Made by a program: the position numbers and the translations under genes. Positions 1 to 9,386 of a stretch of DNA of 44,574 bases are shown one piece after another (positions within the stretch are counted from its first letter, which is position 1; each line of letters starts with the position of its first letter). The notes beneath the pieces are model-generated. The model was not told the DNA's origin, made no database searches, and worked only from the letters and a program-made list of their open reading frames with translations. Location: contig JAGIBE010000110.1 of the NCBI GenBank assembly GCA_017744495.1, positions 1 through 44,574 on the forward strand, read 5' to 3'. The stretch is from Caulobacter sp. (lineage in GTDB: Bacteria; Pseudomonadota; Alphaproteobacteria; Caulobacterales; Caulobacteraceae).

Positions 1-365
1 GCGGCGGCGCACCTCGGTGTCGTCGCGGGTCAGCAGTATCTGGGCGGCGCCCACGCCGTACGGCTCGAGCGCTTCTTCCCAGGCCCGCATCAGCACCGAC
101 TGGCCGGCGGCGGCGGCGGCCTGCTTCTCGGGGAGGGTCAGGGACTTGCGCCCTGTAAGGCCTAGGCGCCGGCGGCCCAGGGCGACGGCGCCGGACGACA
201 CGACCACCACCTGCTGGCCCCGCGCCCGCAGGCGGGCGACGTCGGCGCAGAAGGCGTCCAGCCAGGCCCGGTTGGCCGCGCCGGTGGCGGCGTCGACCAG
301 CAGGGCCGAGCCGACCTTGAAGACGATGCGTTTCGCGCGCGTCAGCGCCCCCCCGGATGCGGACA

Positions 366-366
<1 letters not shown>
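1..366 (-). CDS. proB: Glutamate 5-kinase, N-terminal part (cut by window edge)
   Basis: Catalyses ATP-dependent phosphorylation of glutamate to glutamyl-5-phosphate, the first step of proline synthesis, in the cytosol. Only the first 122 residues are visible; the gene runs off the left edge. The translation shows the amino-acid-kinase N-terminus KVGSALL (about residues 17-23), the SSGAVALG glycine-rich substrate loop (57-64) and KQAAAAAGQ (81-89), all typical of ProB. The ATG start overlaps the obgE stop by one base (TAATG), so the two genes are translationally coupled in one leftward operon, the obg-proB order known in alphaproteobacteria. The PUA domain, if present, would lie outside the window. 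Confidence 0.93.
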
Positions 367-1583
<1,217 letters not shown>

Positions 1584-1643
1584 TCATGCGACAAACGGCC
1601 CCATGGGGAAACCAACGGGACCATTGCGCGGGAGGGTAGGGCG

Positions 1644-2597
1644 TTGACGACGATTTCTGACGCCGAGTTCGCGCATGATCTGCAGGATCTGACCCTGCCG
1701 ACCCTGTGTCGCAAATATACTCACGAAGCCTCGCTCCACCGGAACATGCTGATGAGCCGGGGCACGGGCCTGGCGCCGGAATGGCGCGACTTCCGCGCCT
1801 TCCTGACCGCCATCGGCCGCCGGCCCACCGAAGAGCACAACTTCATCCTGCTCAATCGCCACGAACGCACCTACGGCCCCGGACGGGCCCGCTGGATGAC
1901 GGCCGACGAACAGGCCGCCCACGAGGAAGAGTTCGACCGCCAGCAGGCCGCCAAGAGCCGCGAAACCCATCAGCTGATGCACCAGGCGGCGGCGATGAAA
2001 CGGGCCAGCGCGCCCAACGCCGCCAATTTCGGCCAATGGACCCCGATGGCCGGACGCCAGGTCGCCTATACCGAGGTGGCCAAGCGCCTGGCGATCCCGA
2101 TCGGCGCCCTGAACAAGACCATGGCCGACGGTCGCACCGCCGACGAACTGGTCAAGCGCTCGGGCTCGGCCCAGGAGCTGATCAATCCCGACCTGCAGTG
2201 GCTGCCGCCGGACCCGACCCGCAAGGCCAACTTCTTCGAAGCCTTCCGCATCTGGCACATGCAGGTGCAGCCGCAGTTCGCCCGCGCCGCCACGCCGACC
2301 TTCCTGTTCCTGTTCATCGCCTTGCCGGTGATGAAGGAATGCCGCGACGAGCTGATGGGTCTCCAGCTCTGGAATCCGCTGGGACAGCGAGCCATGAACG
2401 CCCGCGACAGCCATGTGGCGTGGAAGAAGTACTGCGAGTTCATGCCCCGGGCGCAGGTGGCGATGATGGAGATCCCCATCTACGCGACCTATTCGCTGCT
2501 CAGCGACCTGGACGCCCTGTGCGAACGGATCATCGTCGCCGAGAAGCGCTTCCGCGAAGGCCCGCAGAAGACCGTCGCCACCCATCGCGCGGCGTAA
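1644..2597 (+). CDS. Hypothetical protein, conserved-looking, unknown function
   Basis: A 317-residue protein that I do not recognise. The start is a TTG at 1644, chosen because a strong ribosome-binding sequence GGAGGGTAGG (1631-1640) lies just before it. The protein is hydrophilic and mostly helical-looking, with one hydrophobic stretch at about residues 215-230 (PTFLFLFIALPVM), many Trp/His/Met residues, no signal peptide and no cysteine cluster. Its codon use matches its neighbours, so it looks like a long-resident gene. It is divergent from obgE and converges on the GNAT gene with only 7 bp between the stops. A role cannot be assigned from the sequence. Confidence 0.8.
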   Translation: MTTISDAEFAHDLQDLTLPTLCRKYTHEASLHRNMLMSRGTGLAPEWRDFRAFLTAIGRRPTEEHNFILLNRHERTYGPGRARWMTADEQAAHEEEFDRQQAAKSRETHQLMHQAAAMKRASAPNAANFGQWTPMAGRQVAYTEVAKRLAIPIGALNKTMADGRTADELVKRSGSAQELINPDLQWLPPDPTRKANFFEAFRIWHMQVQPQFARAATPTFLFLFIALPVMKECRDELMGLQLWNPLGQRAMNARDSHVAWKKYCEFMPRAQVAMMEIPIYATYSLLSDLDALCERIIVAEKRFREGPQKTVATHRAA

Positions 2598-2604
2598 TCT
2601 CCTT

Positions 2605-3138
2605 CTAGGCCAGCCAGATCATCATCCGGGTATCCACCGGCTCGCCGCGCGCGACCGAGGGCTTGGTCTCGACCACGCCCGTGTACAGGAAGCCGGCCTT
2701 GACCAGCACCTGGCCCGAGGCCGGGTTGTCGGCGAAGTGGCCGGCCACGACCAGCTTCTTGCGCCAGTCGGTCTTGGCCCAGGCCAAGGCGCCCTGGACG
2801 GCTTCGGTCGCCAGACCCCGGCCCCAGTAGGGCCGGCCCACCCAGTAGCCGATCTCCAGATGGCCGACCGGCGGGGTAAACAGGCCCAACACCCCAACCA
2901 CGCCCTCGTCCTCCAGGTCGAGCACGAAGGTGGCGTCCTTGCGCCGGTCCTGGACCTGGCAGCGGGCCACGAAGCCGTCGGCCTCGGCCTGGCTGTAGGG
3001 CCAAGGCATGCGGGTGGTCATCTTGGCGATGGCATAGTCGCCGCACAGCGCCGCGATGCGCGGCGCGTCCTGGGCCTCAGGAGCCCGCAGCGTCAGCCGC
3101 CGCGTCTCGATGATCGGAGCCTTCTCGATCACGCACAT
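2605..3138 (-). CDS. GNAT family N-acetyltransferase (RimJ/RimL-like)
   Basis: Cytosolic acetyl-CoA-dependent acyltransferase of 177 residues; substrate unknown. The N-terminal ETRRLTLRAPEAQDAPRIA is the signature opening of RimJ/RimL-type GNATs (Acetyltransf_3). The acetyl-CoA loop follows as GYWVGRPYWGRGLATEAV, then the typical ADNPASGQVLVKAGF segment. The frame is open 41 codons further upstream, through the rpmA terminator region, but the ATG at 3138 gives the normal family N-terminus. It lies downstream of rpmA on the same strand beyond a strong terminator, so it is probably transcribed separately. Confidence 0.9.
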   Translation of the reverse strand: MCVIEKAPIIETRRLTLRAPEAQDAPRIAALCGDYAIAKMTTRMPWPYSQAEADGFVARCQVQDRRKDATFVLDLEDEGVVGVLGLFTPPVGHLEIGYWVGRPYWGRGLATEAVQGALAWAKTDWRKKLVVAGHFADNPASGQVLVKAGFLYTGVVETKPSVARGEPVDTRMMIWLA

Positions 3139-3250
3139 GTCTTGGTTACGCACCTGGGCGCGCCTCCCGTTCTCGGTCCTTCTAGGTAGGGACCGTGACG
3201 CTCGGATTTCAGGCCTTAAGGTCCTTTTGCGGCCAGGAAATTTCGAGCGC

Positions 3251-3294
3251 GGACAAAACAAAAGCGGGGAGCCCGGCGTCCGGACTCCCCGCTT
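3251..3294 (-). terminator. Rho-independent terminator of the rplU-rpmA operon
   Basis: An inverted repeat AAGCGGGGAG (3262-3271) / CTCCCCGCTT (3285-3294) continues inward through one mismatch to a CCGG/CCGG stem. On the minus strand it is followed directly by TTTTGTTTTG. It sits 65 bp past the rpmA stop and before the GNAT start. This is the classical GC stem plus U-tract arrangement. Confidence 0.9.
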
Positions 3295-3358
3295 AGGTTC
3301 GTCTGTCCGGATCGTCTTTCTTGAAGAAAGCGCGACCCGGATGTCTACGAGGTTCGCG

Positions 3359-3628
3359 CTATTCGGCGGCCTGGGCCACCGGAGCCACGTTCACGTAGGT
3401 CCGATTGTTGCGCTTGGTGACAAAGGCCACCGCCCCTTCGACGAGCGCGAAGAGGGTATGGTCCTTGCCCATGCCCACGCCGGCGCCCGGCCAGAACTTG
3501 GTGCCGCGTTGGCGGATGATGATGTTGCCGGCGGCGACCTTCTGGCCACCGAACTTCTTCACGCCGAGGCGGCGGCCGGCCGAGTCGCGGCCGTTGCTGG
3601 ACGAACCACCAGATTTCTTGTGAGCCAT
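3359..3628 (-). CDS. rpmA: 50S ribosomal protein L27
   Basis: Structural protein of the large ribosomal subunit whose N-terminal tail reaches the peptidyl-transferase centre. At 89 residues it has the normal size. The sequence opens [16 protein letters not shown] and carries the family blocks [23 protein letters not shown] and [16 protein letters not shown]. It follows rplU with a 32-bp gap in the conserved L21-L27 operon and is followed by a strong terminator. The N-terminus begins directly with AHKK, with no cleavable leader of the Firmicutes type. Confidence 0.98.
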   Translation of the reverse strand: MAHKKSGGSSSNGRDSAGRRLGVKKFGGQKVAAGNIIIRQRGTKFWPGAGVGMGKDHTLFALVEGAVAFVTKRNNRTYVNVAPVAQAAE

Positions 3629-3660
3629 TGTGCTCTCCTGATCCTTAGAGGCTCAGCCGA

Positions 3661-4230
3661 TTAGGCTTCGCCGTCTTCCTTGGCGGCGGCCTTCTTAGGC
3701 GCGGCCTTCTTCTTCGGGGCGGCGGTCGGCTCGCTGTGCTCGACGACGACGGCTTCGACCTTGGCCGAGCCCTTCGAGGCCTTCTTCACGACGGTTTCGA
3801 CTTCCACGGCGGCCGGAACCACGGCCGACACGGCGGCGTCGCCGAGGCCGCGAGCGCGGGCGTTCAGGATGACCTTCGGGGTCAGATCGACCGTGCCGTC
3901 CCACTTGCTGGTCTTGCCGGCGCCGGCGACCGAGGTCACGCGGATGACCGACTCGGTCTGGCGGTGACCGCGGGTGCGGCGATAGCCCTGACGGCGGATC
4001 TTCTTGAAGATCTTCACCTTCTCGCCCTTGCGGGTTTCGATCAGGGCGCCGGTCACGACCGCGCCTTCCACGAGAGGGGCGCCGACCGTCACGGCCTCGC
4101 CTTCGCCAAGCATCAGGACTTCGCCGAAAGCGACTTCCGAGCCCGGTTCACCGTCGAGCTTTTCGACAACCAGCAGATCGCCGGCTTGGACCCGGTACTG
4201 CTTGCCGCCGGTTTTGATCACCGCGTACAT
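3661..4230 (-). CDS. rplU: 50S ribosomal protein L21 with long C-terminal extension
   Basis: Large-subunit protein binding 23S rRNA. Residues 1-101 are a complete L21 (start MYAVIKTGGKQYRV; signature KKIRRQGYRRTRGHRQ at about 76-91). Bacterial L21 is usually about 100-105 residues, yet this protein continues to 189. The extra tail has a short conserved-looking section (SKWDGTVDLTPKVILNARARGLGDAAVSA is partly acidic and helical) and then a low-complexity Ala/Lys/Val stretch ending KKKAAPKKAAAKEDGEA. Similar extensions occur in some alphaproteobacteria. It is the first gene of the rplU-rpmA operon, with a good promoter upstream. Confidence 0.97.
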   Translation of the reverse strand: MYAVIKTGGKQYRVQAGDLLVVEKLDGEPGSEVAFGEVLMLGEGEAVTVGAPLVEGAVVTGALIETRKGEKVKIFKKIRRQGYRRTRGHRQTESVIRVTSVAGAGKTSKWDGTVDLTPKVILNARARGLGDAAVSAVVPAAVEVETVVKKASKGSAKVEAVVVEHSEPTAAPKKKAAPKKAAAKEDGEA

Positions 4231-4271
4231 AGGTTAGCGCCTTAAGAAACGTGCGTTCGCAAAATGGGGAA

Positions 4272-4296
4272 CGCCCGCTGGGAGACCCTGCGGGCG
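4272..4296 (-). promoter_or_regulatory. Stem-loop in the rplU leader
   Basis: A near-perfect palindrome with arms CGCCCGC/GCGGGCG and an inner GGG/CCC pair, separated by one T-T mismatch, lies between the predicted rplU promoter and start codon. It would form a stable hairpin in the 5' untranslated RNA. L21 leaders are autoregulatory in some bacteria; whether this one is regulatory is inference. Confidence 0.45.
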
Positions 4297-4307
4297 AGAG
4301 GGGCGCA

Positions 4308-4335
4308 CTTATACCTTCGAAAGTCCCGGAGTCAA
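4308..4335 (-). promoter_or_regulatory. Sigma-70-type promoter of rplU-rpmA
   Basis: On the minus strand TTGACT (complement of 4330-4335) is followed by a 16-base spacer and TATAAG (complement of 4308-4313). Transcription would start near 4300, giving a leader of about 70 bases with one stem-loop. No other comparably good pair was seen upstream of rplU. Confidence 0.65.
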
Positions 4336-4538
4336 CGGCGAACGGCGCCGTCACGCTTGACGAAATCCGCGACGCAGCCTTAGCCGCGCCGAAGCCCGGC
4401 CCGGGCCAGTCTATTGAGACGGCGTCGCTCCTCGACGGCATGAAGGTCGCTCATCGGCCCCACGATAGAATCGGCCGCTCCCAATGCGAATCCCGGGAGC
4501 CTGGTCGATGATGTCGCGGCTTCACAGAGTCTCTGGCG

Positions 4539-4553
4539 TGTTACTTTATAACA
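4539..4553. promoter_or_regulatory. Palindrome resembling a Zur box
   Basis: TGTTAC-TTT-ATAACA is a 15-bp near-perfect palindrome (TGTTA/TAACA arms) 16 bp before the GTG start of the membrane-protein gene. AT-rich TGTTATA..TATAACA palindromes are the recognition type of zinc-uptake regulators in alphaproteobacteria. The downstream COG0523 GTPase is a common member of Zur regulons. The assignment is by resemblance only. Confidence 0.5.
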
Positions 4554-4569
4554 GGCTATAGCCTCGGAC

Positions 4570-5196
4570 GTGAACACGACCTTCTTCGCCTCCGTCGCCG
4601 CCACCGGGTTCGTCGTGGCCTTCCTGCATGCGGCCCTGCCCACGCACTGGCTGCCGTTCGTGCTGGTCAGCCGGGCTCAGAAATGGACGACGGGGCGGAC
4701 CCTGGGCGTGACCCTGCTGGCGGGCCTGGGCCACGTGGGCCTGACCATCGTGCTGGGCCTGGCCGTGGTGGCCGCGGGCCTGGCGGCACAGCCGCACCTG
4801 GGCGATTCCTTCCACTGGGTGGTCGGGGCGCTGATGGCGGCGCTGGGCGTCTTCTATCTGGTCAAGGGCCGGCACAAGCACGCGACGATGGAGACCGGCC
4901 GCAAGTTCGCCTCGGACCGCGCCGCCATCACCGCCCTGGTCGTGCTGCTGACCCTGTCGCCGTGCGAGGCCTTCCTTCCTTATTATCTGGCGGGCATGGA
5001 GCACGGCGTGGCCGGCTTCCTGACCCTTTCGGCCGTGCTGCTGACCGCCACCTCGGCCGGCATGCTGATCTTCACGGGGCTGAGCCTGGCCGGCTTCAAC
5101 CGCCTGGGCCTGGCCCGGCTGGAGCAGTACGAGGAGCTGATCCTGGGCGGGGCGCTGATCTTGATCGGCGCGGCGGTGGCGTTCCTCAAGACCTGA
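4570..5196 (+). CDS. Integral membrane protein, candidate metal transporter
   Basis: A 208-residue inner-membrane protein with about six hydrophobic segments. Its first helix carries an H-A-A-L-P-T-H-W motif (residues 20-27) and the second a GLGHVGLT motif (about 53-60). This arrangement recalls the paired His motifs of NicO/RcnA-type and UreH/DsbD-like transporters, but the match is loose. A third conserved-looking block is TLSPCEAFLPYYLAGM. The start is a GTG at 4570 with only a weak ribosome-binding sequence. It is followed after 52 bp by a COG0523 metal-chaperone GTPase and preceded by a Zur-like box, so a role in zinc, cobalt or nickel handling is inferred. It could also be a general TauE/LysE-like exporter. 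Confidence 0.75.
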   Translation: MNTTFFASVAATGFVVAFLHAALPTHWLPFVLVSRAQKWTTGRTLGVTLLAGLGHVGLTIVLGLAVVAAGLAAQPHLGDSFHWVVGALMAALGVFYLVKGRHKHATMETGRKFASDRAAITALVVLLTLSPCEAFLPYYLAGMEHGVAGFLTLSAVLLTATSAGMLIFTGLSLAGFNRLGLARLEQYEELILGGALILIGAAVAFLKT

Positions 5197-5248
5197 TCCG
5201 GAATCGGGGGCGCTTCCACTGGCGGGCCATCGCTCCTAAATAGCGGCC

Positions 5249-6334
5249 ATGACCGACACCGCACCCCATTCCGGCAAGATCCCCGTCACCGTGCTGACCG
5301 GCTATCTCGGCGCCGGCAAGACCACGCTTCTCAACCGCATCCTCACCGAGGAGCACGGCAAGCGCTACGCCGTGATCGTCAACGAGTTCGGCGAGGTGGG
5401 CATCGACAACGACCTGGTGGTCGGGGCCGACGAGGAAGTGTTCGAGATGAACAACGGCTGCGTCTGCTGCACGGTGCGCGGCGACCTGATCCGTGTGCTT
5501 CAAGGTCTTATGAAGCGGAAAGGCGGCTTCGACGCCATCGTGGTCGAAACCACGGGCCTGGCCGATCCGGGCCCGGTGGCCCAGACCTTCTTCGTCGATG
5601 ACGACGTCAAGGCCCGCACCTATCTGGACTCGGTCACCGCCGTGGTCGACGCCAAGCACATCCTGCTGCGACTTTCGGACAGCAAGGAAGCGGTCGAGCA
5701 GATCGCCTTCGCCGACCAGATCGTGCTGAACAAGATCGACCTCGTCTCGGAAGACGACCTGCGCCACGTCGAGGCGCGCATCAAGCGCATCAACCCGCTG
5801 GCCCCGATCCACCGCGCCCAGCGCTCGAACGTCCCGCTGACCACGATCATCGGCAAGCACAGCTTCGACCTGGAGCGGATCACCGAGCTGGAGCCGGAGT
5901 TCCTGAACCCGGCCCACGGTGAGGACGGCCATGTCCACGACGAGCACTGCGGCCATGACCATCACCACCACGATCATGACCATCACCACGGTCACGACCA
6001 CCACCATCACCACGACCACAAGAGCGACATCCACGACGACGGCGTGAAGGGCATCTCCCTGACGCTCGACAAGCCGGTGGACGGCCAGAAGGTCACCGCC
6101 TGGCTCAACGACCTGCTGGCCCGCCGCGGCGTCGACATCCTGCGCGCCAAGGGCATCATCGACGTGAAGGGCGAAGAGCGCCGCCTGGTGTTCCAGGCCG
6201 TTCACATGATCCTGGAAGGCGACTTCCAGCGCCCGTGGACCGACAAGGACAAGCGCTACAGCCGCATGGTCTTCATCGGCCGCGACCTGGACGAGGCGGA
6301 GCTGAAGGCCGGTTTCGAAGCGACGGCGGCCTGA
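5249..6334 (+). CDS. COG0523/CobW-family G3E GTPase with His-rich metal-binding stretch
   Basis: A 361-residue cytosolic GTPase of the metallochaperone (ZNG/CobW) family. Visible motifs: Walker [10 protein letters not shown] (18-26), the family-defining CVCC metal site (71-74), ETTGLADP (100-107), NKID (161-164), and a CobW_C domain in the last about 110 residues. Between the domains lies a striking His/Asp-rich run at about 223-257 that could buffer zinc or other divalent metals. It forms a probable two-gene operon with the upstream membrane protein. The Zur-like box suggests a response to zinc shortage (YeiR/ZigA/ZNG-like) rather than cobalamin synthesis; no cobalamin genes are nearby. Confidence 0.92.
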   Translation: MTDTAPHSGKIPVTVLTGYLGAGKTTLLNRILTEEHGKRYAVIVNEFGEVGIDNDLVVGADEEVFEMNNGCVCCTVRGDLIRVLQGLMKRKGGFDAIVVETTGLADPGPVAQTFFVDDDVKARTYLDSVTAVVDAKHILLRLSDSKEAVEQIAFADQIVLNKIDLVSEDDLRHVEARIKRINPLAPIHRAQRSNVPLTTIIGKHSFDLERITELEPEFLNPAHGEDGHVHDEHCGHDHHHHDHDHHHGHDHHHHHDHKSDIHDDGVKGISLTLDKPVDGQKVTAWLNDLLARRGVDILRAKGIIDVKGEERRLVFQAVHMILEGDFQRPWTDKDKRYSRMVFIGRDLDEAELKAGFEATAA

Positions 6335-6341
6335 CGACTTT

Positions 6342-6370
6342 CCTTCTCCCTCTTGCGGGAGAGGGAAAGG
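6342..6370. terminator. Stem-loop between convergent genes
   Basis: An inverted repeat TTCTCCCTC/GAGGGAA with inner GC pairs around a TTGCG loop lies between the stops of the GTPase gene and amn, which converge. There is no U-tract, so it could act as a weak bidirectional terminator or as a dispersed palindromic repeat; similar CTCCCTC..GAGGG units occur elsewhere in the window. Confidence 0.45.
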
Positions 6371-6373
6371 GGA

Positions 6374-7828
6374 TCACCGGAACGGCGGCTCGTCGAACGC
6401 CCGCAGCTTGCGCGAGTGCAGGTTCGGCCCCTCCTCCAGCAGCAGCTTGCAGGTCAGGATGCCGATCTGCAGGTGCTGACTGATCGCCCGCTCGTAGAAG
6501 GCGTTGGCCTGACCCGGCAGCTTGATCTCGCCGTGCAGGGGCTTGTCCGACACGCACAGCAGCGTCCCGTAGGGCACCCGGAAGCGGTAGCCCTGGGCGG
6601 CGATTGTGGCGCTCTCCATGTCGATGGCCACGGCCCGGCTCTGGTTGAAGCGCAGGGCCGAGAGGCTGTGGCGCAGTTCCCAGTTACGGTCGTCGGTGGT
6701 GACCACCGTGCCGGTGCGCAGGCGCTTCTTCAGCTCGTTGCCGGTGTCGCCGCTGATGGCCTTGGAGGCGTCGTAGAGGGCGCGCTGGACCTCGGCGATC
6801 GACGGCACCGGGATCTCGGGCGGCAGCACCGCGTCCAGCACGTGGTCGTCGCGCAGATAGGCGTGGGCCAGCACGTAGTCGCCGATGGTCTGGGTGTCGC
6901 GCAGGCCGCCGCAGTGGCCGATCATCAGCCAGGCTTGCGGACGAAGGACGGCCAGGTGGTCGCAGATGGTCTTGGCGTTGGACGGACCGACGCCGATGTT
7001 GACCAGGGTGATGCCCCGGCCGCCCGGGGCCATCAGGTGGTAGGCCGGCATCTGGTGCTTGCGCCAGGTCGACTCCGCCACCGCCAGTTCGGGATTGGCG
7101 GTGTTGGCGGTGATCATCAGACCGCCCGAGCACGACAAGCCTTCATAAGGACTATCCGGCAGGGCCAACTGCTCGATACCCCAGCGCACGAACTCGTCGA
7201 CATAGCGATGATAGTTCGTGAACAGGATGAACTGCTGCACGTGCTCGGCCGGCGCGCCGGTGTAGTGCTTCAGGCGGGCCAGCGAGAAGTCGGTGCGCAG
7301 GCCGTCGAACAGGGCCAGCGGCCGGGCCTCCTCCATCGCCGGGTTCCAGACGCCGTCGGCGATCTCGTCGCCGATGAAGGCCAGGTCCGTGGTCGGGAAG
7401 AAGCGGGCGATGTCCTCGCTGCGGACGTCGGCCTGGTTCAGGTCGATGCTGGCGTCCAGCACGTAGGGATAGGGGATTTCCTGGCTGGAGCGGTCGATCT
7501 CGATCTCGACGTCGAAATCGTTGAGCAGCAGGGTCAGCTGCTCGACCAGATAGTCCTTGAACTGCTCGGGCTTGGTGATCGTGGTGGCGTAGACGCCAGG
7601 GCGGCTGACCCGGGCGTACGAGCGCGCCAGCTTGGGCGGCAGGGCCTCGGGATCGTAGATCAGCCGCAGCTCGGGATAGGCGAACGTGCCGTCGAACCGC
7701 GTCTGCGGGTCGGGCCGGGTTCCATGTTCGAGATAGGCGCGAAGCGCGGTCCGCAGGGCGTCGACGGCGCGTTCGTAGTCTTGGGAGAGCCGCTCGACCG
7801 CGGCGATTGCTTTTTCTTGGTTTGACAT
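6374..7828 (-). CDS. amn: AMP nucleosidase
   Basis: Hydrolyses AMP to adenine and ribose 5-phosphate, helping set the adenylate pool. The 484-residue length matches the family. The N-terminal AMP-binding domain (YPELRLIYDPEALPPKLARSYARV) is followed by a nucleoside-phosphorylase-like catalytic domain with MTANTANPELAVAES-type, GVGPSNAKT and GHCGGLRDTQTIGDYV segments. The end of the catalytic domain shows VAIDMESATIAAQGYRFRVPYG and LCVSDKPLHGEIKLPG. The ATG at 7828 is preceded by an open divergent region shared with the symporter gene at 8048. It stands alone, converging on the GTPase gene. Confidence 0.95.
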   Translation of the reverse strand: MSNQEKAIAAVERLSQDYERAVDALRTALRAYLEHGTRPDPQTRFDGTFAYPELRLIYDPEALPPKLARSYARVSRPGVYATTITKPEQFKDYLVEQLTLLLNDFDVEIEIDRSSQEIPYPYVLDASIDLNQADVRSEDIARFFPTTDLAFIGDEIADGVWNPAMEEARPLALFDGLRTDFSLARLKHYTGAPAEHVQQFILFTNYHRYVDEFVRWGIEQLALPDSPYEGLSCSGGLMITANTANPELAVAESTWRKHQMPAYHLMAPGGRGITLVNIGVGPSNAKTICDHLAVLRPQAWLMIGHCGGLRDTQTIGDYVLAHAYLRDDHVLDAVLPPEIPVPSIAEVQRALYDASKAISGDTGNELKKRLRTGTVVTTDDRNWELRHSLSALRFNQSRAVAIDMESATIAAQGYRFRVPYGTLLCVSDKPLHGEIKLPGQANAFYERAISQHLQIGILTCKLLLEEGPNLHSRKLRAFDEPPFR

Positions 7829-8047
7829 GGCGCCCTATATCAGCGTTCCGCCGCCTTTTCCACCCAAGGCGCAAGCGGACACCCGCCGAAGGCCCGTCGA
7901 AGCTTCGGGGGGCATGGACGAAGCCCAATTCGTCGGCCACAAGGAACGCAATGACGCACGCGGCGGCGTGAGGGGAAACGGTTCTCCTCCGTCTTACCGG
8001 GATGCCTAGACCATACGGTCGAGCCCACGCGCTCGACGGGGGAACCC

Positions 8048-9307
8048 ATGAATAGACGTTTCGCCTTCCTGATCATCGCCGCCATGATCCTCGGGGTCCT
8101 GGTCGGCTGGGCCTGCAACCAGTATCTCGACGCCGCCCAGACCGCCGAGGCGGTCAAGTGGTTCAAGATGGGCACGGACCTGTTCCTGCGACTGATCAAG
8201 ATGATCATCGCCCCGTTGGTCTTCACCACCCTGGTGGCCGGCATCGCCCACATGGAGGACGCCGCCGCCGTGGGCCGGATCGGCGCCAAGACCATGGGCT
8301 GGTTCATCAGCGCCTCGGCCGTCTCGCTGCTGCTGGGCCTGCTGATGGTCCACCTGCTGCACCCGGGCGCGGGCCTGGTGCTGAACGAAGTGACGGAGGT
8401 CGCCGCCAAGGCCCCCGCCGCCTCGACCGAGACCTTCACCCTGCAGGGCTTCATCACCCACCTGGTGCCGACCTCGATCTTCGACGCCATGGCCAAGAAC
8501 GAGATCCTGCAGATCGTCGTCTTCTCGCTGTTCGTGGGCACCGCCGTCGCCTCGCTGGACAACAAGGCCCCGCAGATCCTGGAGATCGCCGAACAGGGCG
8601 CCCAGATCATGCTGAAGGTCACCGGCTTCGTGATGAAGCTGGCCCCGCTGGCCATCTTCTGCGCCCTGGCCTCGACCATCGCCGACCAGGGCATCTCGAT
8701 GCTGGTGGTCTACGGCAAGTTCGTGCTGGGCTTCTACGCCACCATGGCCACCCTTTGGGTGCTGCTGTTCATCGCCGCCTTCCTGGTGCTGGGCAAGCGG
8801 GCCGTGCCGCTGTTCGGGACCATCCGCGAGCCGGCCCTGCTGGCCTTCTCGACCGCCAGCTCGGAAGCCGCCTATCCGCGCATTCTCGACAGCCTGCCCA
8901 AGCTCGGCATCCGCCGCCGCATCGTCTCGTTCGTCCTGCCGCTGGGCTATTCGTTTAACCTCGACGGCTCGATGCTCTACTGCACCTTCGCCACGGTCTT
9001 CATCCTGCAGGCCCACGGCGTGCACCTGACGGTGCAGCAGCAGATCTTCATGCTGCTGCTGCTGATGGTCACCTCCAAGGGCATCGCCGGCGTGCCGCGC
9101 GCCTCGCTGGTGGTGATCATGGCCACCCTCACCTATTTCGGCCTGCCCGAGGCCTGGATCGCCCTGGTCCTGGGCGTCGACCACCTGTTGGACATGGGCC
9201 GCAGCGCCACCAACGTGGTCGGCAATTCGGTGGCCGCCGCCGTGGTCGCCAAGTGGGAGGGCGAGCTGGATGAGCCCGAGCCTGAAATCCAGCCCGCCAA
9301 GGCGTAG
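8048..9307 (+). CDS. Dicarboxylate/amino acid:cation symporter (DAACS/GltP-DctA family)
   Basis: Inner-membrane secondary transporter coupling uptake of a dicarboxylate or acidic/neutral amino acid to Na+ or H+. The 419-residue protein has the elevator fold: N-terminal scaffold helices, the HP1 hairpin FSTASSEAAYPRIL, the TM7 cation motif NLDGSMLY, the HP2 hairpin SKGIAGVPRASLVV, and DMGRSATNVVGN in TM8. Because DctA usually has SSESALP in HP1 and NLDGT in TM7, the SSEAAYP and NLDGS variants leave the substrate open (glutamate, aspartate or C4-dicarboxylate). It is divergent from amn across 219 bp, in which no clear operator was seen. Confidence 0.92.
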   Translation: MNRRFAFLIIAAMILGVLVGWACNQYLDAAQTAEAVKWFKMGTDLFLRLIKMIIAPLVFTTLVAGIAHMEDAAAVGRIGAKTMGWFISASAVSLLLGLLMVHLLHPGAGLVLNEVTEVAAKAPAASTETFTLQGFITHLVPTSIFDAMAKNEILQIVVFSLFVGTAVASLDNKAPQILEIAEQGAQIMLKVTGFVMKLAPLAIFCALASTIADQGISMLVVYGKFVLGFYATMATLWVLLFIAAFLVLGKRAVPLFGTIREPALLAFSTASSEAAYPRILDSLPKLGIRRRIVSFVLPLGYSFNLDGSMLYCTFATVFILQAHGVHLTVQQQIFMLLLLMVTSKGIAGVPRASLVVIMATLTYFGLPEAWIALVLGVDHLLDMGRSATNVVGNSVAAAVVAKWEGELDEPEPEIQPAKA

Positions 9308-9331
9308 AACCGCCTAGCGTGGCAATTGACT

Positions 9332-9362
9332 TCGGGGGAGAGAGACCCAATCTTTCCCCCGA
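9332..9362 (+). other. Stem-loop between the symporter and DUF6491 genes
   Basis: TCGGGGG (9332-9338) and CCCCCGA (9356-9362) form a 7-bp perfect stem with a 17-base loop. It lies 25 bp after the symporter stop and 25 bp before the next start, with no U-tract. It may limit read-through or protect the upstream mRNA end. Confidence 0.35.
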
Positions 9363-9386
9363 GGGACCTCGGTCAGGGAGACCGCC

